A stretch of DNA of 64,000 nucleotides from Perlabentimonas gracilis. GTDB taxonomy: Bacteria > Bacteroidota > Bacteroidia > Bacteroidales > Tenuifilaceae. Below are positions 58,612 to 64,000 of this stretch, one piece after another (position 1 is the first letter of the stretch; every line of letters begins with the position of its first letter). Under the pieces are notes generated by a model. It was not told the origin of the DNA and did no database searches. It was given only the letters and a program-made list of their open reading frames with translations. The translations under genes were made by a program, and so were the position numbers. Where the stretch lies: contig NZ_JAANIG010000001.1 in the NCBI RefSeq assembly GCF_011174675.1, positions 62,001-126,000 on the forward strand. Reading direction: 5' to 3'.

Positions 58612-61122
58612 ATGAGACGATTTCTTCTATCGGCCTTTCTAATTTCTTTTGCAACGCTCTTTTCGTTTTCGCAGAATGAGCCCGTTACGAAAGCAAACTA
58701 CGAGTTGGCTTCGCGGTTTTCGCCAAACCGTATCAGAAAAATGGTTTACAGCACTTCGGTTGATGCCCATTGGCTAAAGAATAGCACCCGCTTTTGGTAC
58801 ACCTACGAGACCAGCGAGGGGCGAAATTATTACATTGTCGATCCGGCTCGAAAATCAAAAAGCCTAATGTTCGACAACGTGAAGATGGCTGCCGATATCT
58901 CCAGGCTTACGCTCGACCCATTCGATGCACAGAATATTCCCATCCGAAACCTAAAGTTTTTGGATAATGAGGATGTAATTCAGTTTGAGATAAAGAGCAC
59001 CCTGGTTGATGAGGATAAGGAGGATGACGAGGAGGATGATATGACCGAAAAGCAAGGCCAGCGCAATAAAGGGAAAAATGGCAAACCCGATAAGAAGACC
59101 TGGTACTTCGAGTACAACATTAAAACGGGCAAGCTTACCATGCTCGACGATTATAAGAAGCCAAAGGATAGACCCGACTGGGCAAATATTTCGCCCGATG
59201 GCGAGAAGGTTGTTTTTGCCCGCAACCACAACCTATTCTGGATGGATAAGGAGAGCTACGAGAAAGCCATTAAGAATGAGAAGGACTCTACCATAGTTGA
59301 GCATCAGCTAACTTGGGATGGTGAAGAGGATTACAGCTACGGTTCGAGCTGGAGAGGAGAGGACAATGTGGAGAAGGAGAAGAACAAGGACAAGCGCAAG
59401 GGCGCTTGGGCTTTGTGGTCGCCCGACTCCAAAATGATTGCTCTTACCCGTTCCGATATGCGCAAGGTTAAGGATCTGTGGGTTATCAAATCCCTTTCGA
59501 ACCCTCGTCCAACTCTCGAGTCGTACAAGTACCATATGCCCGGCGAGAAGAATGCACCTGTTGAGGAGATGCTGGTTTTCAACTTTATTGATTCGCTGCC
59601 AGTGCAGGTAAAAACAGATGCCTTCCCCGATCAAACGCTTTCCATTCAGGCGGCTCCTCGTTTGCGCAAGGAGCGCGACGACGATTACGTTGCCCGCAAG
59701 TGGTTGGCCGATTCCAATAAACACTTCTACTTCACCCGCACCTCGCGCGATTTGAAAAGAATCGATATTTGCCAAGTTGACCCTACAACCGGTGAGGTTA
59801 AAACTATAATAGAGGAACGCCTCAATACCTACGTTGAGACTCGCCCGCTGGGTGTAGTGAATAGCGGTAGGGAGCTAATCCACTGGTCAGAGCGCGATGG
59901 ATGGGCGCATTTCTATCTGTACGATGGACAGGGTAACCTGAAGAACCAGATTACCTCCGGCCCATATCACACCGATAGAATTGTTAACATCGACGAGAAA
60001 AACAGAGTGCTATATTTTACTGCCAACGGGGTTCAACCCAATGAGGATCCATACTACGAGCATTTCTATAGCATAAACTTTGATGGCTCGGGTTTGAAGC
60101 TACTAAACCCAGGTAACTACAACCATAGCGTTTCTATGGATGATGACAATAAGTTCTTTGTTAACAATTACTCTAGGGTTAACACCATACCCAAGTCGGA
60201 GCTAAGGGATAGCAAGGGCACCAAGATAATGGACTTGGAGGAGGCCGATTTTAGCCAGCTATTTGCTGCTGGTTATCAGTTCCCCGAGCCATTCAAAGTT
60301 AAGGCCGATGATGGTAAAACCGATATCTATGGTGTGATGTACAAACCATTCGATTTTGACTCTACCAAGCTATATCCGCTAATTCAGTACGTTTATCCTG
60401 GGCCACAAACCGAAGCGGTTGACAAGTCGTTCTCGGCTCGTATGGACAGGACCGATCGTTTGGCGCAGATGGGATTTATTGTAATTACCGTGGGTAACCG
60501 CGGAGGACACCCCAACCGTTCCAAGTGGTACCACAACTACGGTTATGGAAACCTTCGCAACTATGGCTTAGCCGATAAGAAGGCGGCTGCCGAGCAGCTG
60601 GCCAACAGGCACAAGTTTATCGATATCAACAAGGTGGGTATTCATGGCCACTCGGGTGGAGGATTTATGTCAACTGCCGCCATGCTGGTTTACCCCGATT
60701 TCTTCAAGGTGGCTGTTTCCAATGCGGGTAACCATGAGAATAACATCTACAATCGTTGGTGGAGCGAGAAGCACCATGGCGTGAAGGAGGTGACTGATAC
60801 CACGGGCAAAACCACCTTTGAGTACAACATCGACAAGAACTCGGAGCTGGCTAAGAACCTAAAGGGTAAACTTCTGCTAACTACTGGAGAGATTGATAAC
60901 AACGTTCATCCAGGCCTTACCATCCGTATGGCTAATGCATTGATTAGGGCAAATAAGCGTTTCGATTTCTTCATGTACCCCGGTCAGCGGCACGGCTATG
61001 GCGATATGATGGAGTACCACTTCTGGCTTACAGCCGACTACTTTGCCAAGCACCTGCTGGGCGACTACTCTACCAATGTCGATATGCTTGAGATAAATAG
61101 GGATATTGAACTGAAACGATAG
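58612..61122 (+). CDS. S9 family prolyl oligopeptidase (DPP IV-like)
   Basis: An 836-residue exported serine peptidase with signal peptide ending SFSQ. The N-terminal beta-propeller (about 45-520) has WSPDSKMIALTRS-type repeats. A strongly acidic/basic insert (DEDKEDDEEDD and KGKNGKPDKK, about 125-155) is unusual and probably surface exposed. The alpha/beta hydrolase domain follows (about 560-815): Ser in GIHGHSGGGFMST (about 680), Asp in LLTTGEIDNNVHPG (about 761), His in YPGQRHGYGDM (about 793). It removes N-terminal dipeptides or oligopeptides in the periplasm. It is monocistronic with a strong terminator. Confidence 0.9.
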   Translation: MRRFLLSAFLISFATLFSFSQNEPVTKANYELASRFSPNRIRKMVYSTSVDAHWLKNSTRFWYTYETSEGRNYYIVDPARKSKSLMFDNVKMAADISRLTLDPFDAQNIPIRNLKFLDNEDVIQFEIKSTLVDEDKEDDEEDDMTEKQGQRNKGKNGKPDKKTWYFEYNIKTGKLTMLDDYKKPKDRPDWANISPDGEKVVFARNHNLFWMDKESYEKAIKNEKDSTIVEHQLTWDGEEDYSYGSSWRGEDNVEKEKNKDKRKGAWALWSPDSKMIALTRSDMRKVKDLWVIKSLSNPRPTLESYKYHMPGEKNAPVEEMLVFNFIDSLPVQVKTDAFPDQTLSIQAAPRLRKERDDDYVARKWLADSNKHFYFTRTSRDLKRIDICQVDPTTGEVKTIIEERLNTYVETRPLGVVNSGRELIHWSERDGWAHFYLYDGQGNLKNQITSGPYHTDRIVNIDEKNRVLYFTANGVQPNEDPYYEHFYSINFDGSGLKLLNPGNYNHSVSMDDDNKFFVNNYSRVNTIPKSELRDSKGTKIMDLEEADFSQLFAAGYQFPEPFKVKADDGKTDIYGVMYKPFDFDSTKLYPLIQYVYPGPQTEAVDKSFSARMDRTDRLAQMGFIVITVGNRGGHPNRSKWYHNYGYGNLRNYGLADKKAAAEQLANRHKFIDINKVGIHGHSGGGFMSTAAMLVYPDFFKVAVSNAGNHENNIYNRWWSEKHHGVKEVTDTTGKTTFEYNIDKNSELAKNLKGKLLLTTGEIDNNVHPGLTIRMANALIRANKRFDFFMYPGQRHGYGDMMEYHFWLTADYFAKHLLGDYSTNVDMLEINRDIELKR

Positions 61123-61145
61123 CTTAGTGTAATTGAAAAATAGAG

Positions 61146-61182
61146 GAGGCTGCTCGGATTAATGCTGGGCAGCCTCTTTTTT
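61146..61182 (+). terminator. Rho-independent terminator of the S9 peptidase gene
   Basis: GAGGCTGC/GCAGCCTC stem, 15-nt loop, then seven Ts. The first 11-bp flank of the following mobile-like elements starts directly at its end. Confidence 0.9.
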
Positions 61183-61192
61183 GTAAAATTAT

Positions 61193-61396
61193 CACTAGTG
61201 ACTGACAAATAAATATAGATTTCTCGCTTCGCTCGAAATGACAGTACTTTCAAGATGTCTAAGGGTGTGAGGGGGTGAAGGCGGCGTAGCCGCCTTCACC
61301 CCCTCACACCATACAGCGTAACAGCCTGTCATTTCGAGCGAAGCGAGAAATCTATTACATTATTATCATTTTAAAAAAGACTTAGTCGGACACTAG
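61193..61396. mobile_element. MITE-like non-coding element 1 with terminal inverted repeats and nested palindromes
   Basis: 204 bp flanked on both sides by TGTAAAATTAT (61182-61192 and 61397-61407). The ends are inverted: CACTAGTGACTGAC on the left and GTCGGACACTAG on the right. Inside is a perfect 28-bp inverted repeat (61217-61244 and 61326-61353, core CTCGCTTCGCTCGAAATGAC). At the centre is a perfect 47-bp hairpin (61264-61310; two 22-bp arms around GTA, GC-rich). It carries no coding frame. It looks like a passive, transposase-dependent element, possibly a composite of REP-type palindromes. Confidence 0.75.
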
Positions 61397-61407
61397 TGTA
61401 AAATTAT

Positions 61408-61656
61408 CACTAGTGACTGACAAACACTTTGAAGATATTATAAGATTCTTCGCTTCACTTCGTTTTGCTCAGAATGACAGGTATATGCTTTTAAGTGGAT
61501 ATGGAGGGGAGGGTCAGTTGGCCTCGTTCTAGAACAACGAGGCCAACTGACCCTCCCCTCCACTAAATATAATATACACCTGTCATTCTGAACGAAGTGA
61601 AGAATCAAGTTTGCGAGGTCACTGAAAGTAATCTTATTATTTGAGTCGGTCACTAT
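61408..61656. mobile_element. MITE-like non-coding element 2, tandem relative of element 1
   Basis: 249 bp flanked by TGTAAAATTAT (61397-61407 and 61657-61667). The left end CACTAGTGACTGAC is the same as in element 1, and the right end is GTCGGTCACTAT. The nested structure follows the same plan with a different sequence. Arms of about 29-39 nt contain GATTCTTC, ACTTCGTT and CAGAATGACAGGT on one side and their complements on the other. A perfect 26-bp hairpin lies at the centre (61503-61528 and 61536-61561). It has no coding frame. The two elements share ends and flanks but not interiors. Confidence 0.75.
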
Positions 61657-61778
61657 TGTAAAATTATATTGTTGTTATCGTGTCTATTGTATCAATCGCT
61701 GTTCTACAACACTTATTTATAATCAAACTAAATTGTAAACTTCCCTCCACTTCATTATTATCAAAAGTTAAAGAAAAT

Positions 61779-61786
61779 TATTTTTG
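61779..61786 (+). promoter_or_regulatory. Bacteroidota -7 promoter box (TATTTTTG) of the rnf operon
   Basis: An exact TAnnTTTG match, 26 nt before the ATG at 61812. It is the likely start of the rseC-rnfB-rnfC transcript. Confidence 0.65.
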
Positions 61787-61811
61787 TAGTCGATTCTCAA
61801 ACGATTACTGA

Positions 61812-62234
61812 ATGGCTAAAAGGATTAAAACCGTTGATCATCTCGGTAGGGTTCAGGAAATTAATTCGGACAACATTGTTGTAAGCATCATAAGCCAATC
61901 GGCTTGTGCTGGCTGCCATGCTAAGGGCGCCTGCGGATTGTCCGATACTGCTGAAAAGCATGTTCACGTATGTAAGCCTAACCACAACCTTAAGGTAGGT
62001 GAGAGCGTTCGGGTTATCCTAAAGCAATCCCTAGGTTTTAAAGCGTTATTACTGGGCTATGTGTTGCCCTTTGTTGCCATACTTACGGTTTTGGTAACGC
62101 TTACTTCCCTCAATGTTAGTGAGGGAAAGGCTGGGTTGGCATCGCTTGCCATTCTAGTGCCATACTATTACATTCTGTATCTATTTAAAGATAAGATATC
62201 GAACCACTTCACTTTCGAAATTGAATCAACTTAA
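61812..62234 (+). CDS. RseC/SoxR-reducing-system family protein (Rnf-associated)
   Basis: A 140-residue membrane protein. The N-terminal soluble part has the family Cys motif in SACAGCHAKGACGLSD (Cys32, Cys35, Cys41), with another Cys in VHVCKPNHNL. Two transmembrane helices follow (about 72-98 and 103-122; GYVLPFVAILTVLVTL and LAILVPYYYILYLF). RseC homologues precede or accompany rnf genes and help maintain or tune the reduced state of SoxR or the complex. It is the first gene of this operon; rnfB begins 12 nt after the stop. Confidence 0.88.
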   Translation: MAKRIKTVDHLGRVQEINSDNIVVSIISQSACAGCHAKGACGLSDTAEKHVHVCKPNHNLKVGESVRVILKQSLGFKALLLGYVLPFVAILTVLVTLTSLNVSEGKAGLASLAILVPYYYILYLFKDKISNHFTFEIEST

Positions 62235-62246
62235 TTATAGGATAGC

Positions 62247-63113
62247 ATGAGTTATTCCATTATTCTTTACACCGTGTTAATGCTCAGCGCCCTTGGAGTG
62301 CTGGCAGCGGTAATTCTTTACTTTGTAGCCCAAAAGTTTAAGGTGTTCGAGGATCCTCGTATCGACGAGGTTGAGGCGGTGCTCCCCGGAGCCAACTGCG
62401 GAGGATGTGGCTACCCAGGGTGCAGAGGCTTTGCCGATGCCTTTGTTAAGGCAGATGATATTAGCGGCCTGTTTTGTCCTCCCGGAGGTAACGAAACCTA
62501 TGCAGCAGCAGCCAAGGTGGTGGGCAAGGATGCCGTAGCCCAAACCCCAATGATTGCCGTGGTTCGCTGCTCGGGCTCGACCGAACATAGAGCCAAAACC
62601 AGTGCCTACAACGGAGCCGTATCGTGCAAGGTTGCAACAACCCTGTTTAGCGGCGATACGGGCTGCCAGTTCGGTTGCCTTGGTCTTGGCGATTGCGTAG
62701 AGGTGTGTACTTTCGATGCAATTTATATCGACGAGGCAACAGGCCTGCCTGTAGTAGATGAGGATAAATGTACTGCTTGTGGCGCATGTGCTAAGGCTTG
62801 TCCCAAGTTTATTATCGAGATGCGCAAAAAGGGCCCTAAGGGTAAGCGAATTTTTGTGTCCTGCATCAATAAAGATAAGGGTGGCGTAGCCAAGAAATCA
62901 TGCTCCGTAGCTTGCATTGGTTGCAGCAAGTGCGTTAAGGTTTGCCCTCACGATGCCATTACGCTGGAGAATTTCCTTGCCTATATCGACTACGACAAGT
63001 GTAAACTTTGCCGCAAGTGCGTTGATGAGTGCCCAACGGGTGCCATTCTTGAGTTGAATTTCCCTCCCAAGAAAAAGAAGGTGGAGGAGGAAGTTAAAAC
63101 AGAAAGTGTATAG
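62247..63113 (+). CDS. rnfB: Rnf electron-transport complex subunit B
   Basis: A 288-residue protein. The N-terminal transmembrane anchor is at about 5-28 ([21 protein letters not shown]). A cluster-binding domain follows, with CGGCGYPGC and a further Cys (Cys51, 54, 59, 77). Ferredoxin-type clusters come next: [15 protein letters not shown] (about 172-187), [16 protein letters not shown] and [16 protein letters not shown]. The early [16 protein letters not shown] motif is also present. RnfB receives electrons from ferredoxin and passes them to the membrane part of this Na+/H+-pumping ferredoxin:NAD+ oxidoreductase. It is the second gene of the operon. Confidence 0.94.
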   Translation: MSYSIILYTVLMLSALGVLAAVILYFVAQKFKVFEDPRIDEVEAVLPGANCGGCGYPGCRGFADAFVKADDISGLFCPPGGNETYAAAAKVVGKDAVAQTPMIAVVRCSGSTEHRAKTSAYNGAVSCKVATTLFSGDTGCQFGCLGLGDCVEVCTFDAIYIDEATGLPVVDEDKCTACGACAKACPKFIIEMRKKGPKGKRIFVSCINKDKGGVAKKSCSVACIGCSKCVKVCPHDAITLENFLAYIDYDKCKLCRKCVDECPTGAILELNFPPKKKKVEEEVKTESV

Positions 63114-63127
63114 TAAACATTTAGAAT

Positions 63128-63193
63128 AATGAATATCGATTACGTTTTCTGATTTAAGATCACTTCATCATTCGTAAATCGATATTTATCATT
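63128..63193. repeat. Inverted repeat in the rnfB-rnfC gap
   Basis: AATGAATATCGATTACG (63128-63144) and CGTAAATCGATATTTATCATT (63173-63193) are near-complementary around a 28-nt loop. A further ATTCGATATTCAA copy follows. It may be an RNA hairpin that sets the relative expression of rnfB and rnfC, or a dispersed palindrome. Confidence 0.7.
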
Positions 63194-63214
63194 CGATATT
63201 CAATACAAGTGAGT

Positions 63215-64000
63215 ATGTTAAAGACCTTTCCTAAAGGCGGGGTACATCCCCCAGAGAATAAGTTTTCGGCCGATAAAACCATAGAGGCTTTACCTTTGCC
63301 TGAGCAGGTAGTTATCCCCATATCGCAGCATATTGGTGCCCCAGCAGCAGCTGTGGTGGCTAAAGGCGATAAGGTGGTGGTTGGTCAGGTTATTGCCAAA
63401 GCCGCAGGCTTCGTGTCGGCTAATATTCACTCTTCGGTATCGGGCACAGTAGCTTCGCTCGATCCCGTGCTCGACTCAACTGGCTACAAAAAGCCAGCAA
63501 TAACCATTACCGTTGAGGGCGATGAGTGGTTGGCTGAGATTGACAGGAGTCCCGATCTTAAAAAGGATATCAATCTTAGCGCCGAGGAGATTGTTGCAAA
63601 GGTAAATGAGGCCGGTATTGTTGGCCTTGGTGGAGCAACCTTCCCGTCGCATGTTAAGCTATCGGTTCCCAAAGGGAAAAAGGCCGATGTGCTTATAATT
63701 AATGGAGTGGAGTGCGAGCCCTACCTTACATCGGATCACAGGCTTATGCTCGAGAAGGCCGATGAGCTAATGGTGGGAATCTCTATCCTTAAGAAAGCCC
63801 TTGGCGTTGAGCGTGCCCTTATAGGTGTTGAAAATAACAAACGCGATGCCATTGCACATCTTAAGCAGGTTTCTGCTGGATATGCAGGTATTGAGGTGCA
63901 TGCCCTTAAGGTGAAGTATCCACAGGGAGGCGAAAAGCAGCTAATCAAAGCGCTTATCAACCGCGAGGTTCCATCGGGCAGTCTTCCCATTGAGGTAGGT
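63215..64000 (+). CDS. rnfC: Rnf electron-transport complex subunit C (5' part, cut by window edge)
   Basis: 262 codons from the ATG at 63215 to the window edge. The start FPKGGVHPPENK is the hallmark of RnfC. The lipoyl-like SGTVASLD region and GLGGATFPSHVK (NADH/FMN-site GxGGA) are present, then INGVECEPYLTSDHRLM, which is the conserved NAD(H)-interaction block. RnfC carries two [4Fe-4S] clusters, further downstream than this window. It is the NADH-side subunit of the complex. The gap from rnfB is 101 nt and contains an inverted repeat. Confidence 0.94.
   Translation, partial: MLKTFPKGGVHPPENKFSADKTIEALPLPEQVVIPISQHIGAPAAAVVAKGDKVVVGQVIAKAAGFVSANIHSSVSGTVASLDPVLDSTGYKKPAITITVEGDEWLAEIDRSPDLKKDINLSAEEIVAKVNEAGIVGLGGATFPSHVKLSVPKGKKADVLIINGVECEPYLTSDHRLMLEKADELMVGISILKKALGVERALIGVENNKRDAIAHLKQVSAGYAGIEVHALKVKYPQGGEKQLIKALINREVPSGSLPIEVG

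Overview
The window is a stretch of a Bacteroidota chromosome, most likely an anaerobic Bacteroidales/Marinilabiliales-type organism. Five things point there. Almost every promoter I can recognise has the TAnnTTTG -7 box of that phylum. A TonB receptor is paired with a DUF4249 lipoprotein. DUF3078, DUF2807 and CHAT-domain proteins are present. A very large secreted protein ends in a type A T9SS sorting domain. The metabolism is anaerobic: pyruvate phosphate dikinase at the left edge, hybrid-cluster protein (Hcp) and an Rnf complex at the right edge. I saw no rRNA or tRNA genes, CRISPR array, prophage or transposase gene.

Layout. 0-12 kb: the 5' end of ppdK, a TonB receptor/lipoprotein pair, an M28 peptidase, a DUF3078 protein, a TPR lipoprotein and a GIN-domain lipoprotein. 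12-21.5 kb: a methyltransferase with a structured leader, then a cell-wall recycling neighbourhood: an AmgK-like sugar kinase fused to a RapZ C-terminal domain, a 42-residue Cys-rich protein, a MurU-like nucleotidyltransferase, and a GH3/serine-hydrolase fusion. A GNAT-nitrilase fusion follows. 21.5-27.5 kb: a tricorn-like S41 peptidase and a three-domain acyl-ACP synthetase/ACP/acyltransferase. 27.5-35.5 kb: two tandem secreted TPR-CHAT peptidase-like proteins, divergent from a sigma-like factor and a zinc-binding membrane anti-sigma-like protein. I consider this the best candidate for an undescribed system.

36-49 kb is accessory and fast evolving. Four intact secreted proteins share an N-terminal ricin-like beta-trefoil but have four different C-terminal arrangements, and at least three decayed relatives lie between them. 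A DNA cytosine methyltransferase with its own N-terminal HTH, and an EcoO109I-like nuclease gene carrying a stop at codon 6, sit inside this region. 49.5-53.3 kb holds the T9SS-exported propeller protein and a small lipoprotein.

53.5-57.5 kb is a nitrosative/hydroxylamine-stress cluster: Fe-S protein, Hcp, cupin, BFD-like [2Fe-2S] protein, cupin. It has a dyad operator candidate upstream, and simple repeats or hairpins in three of its gaps. 57.4-64 kb: an oxidoreductase, an S9 peptidase, two tandem non-coding elements with terminal inverted repeats and shared 11-bp flanks, and then the start of the rnf operon (rseC-like, rnfB, rnfC cut by the window edge).
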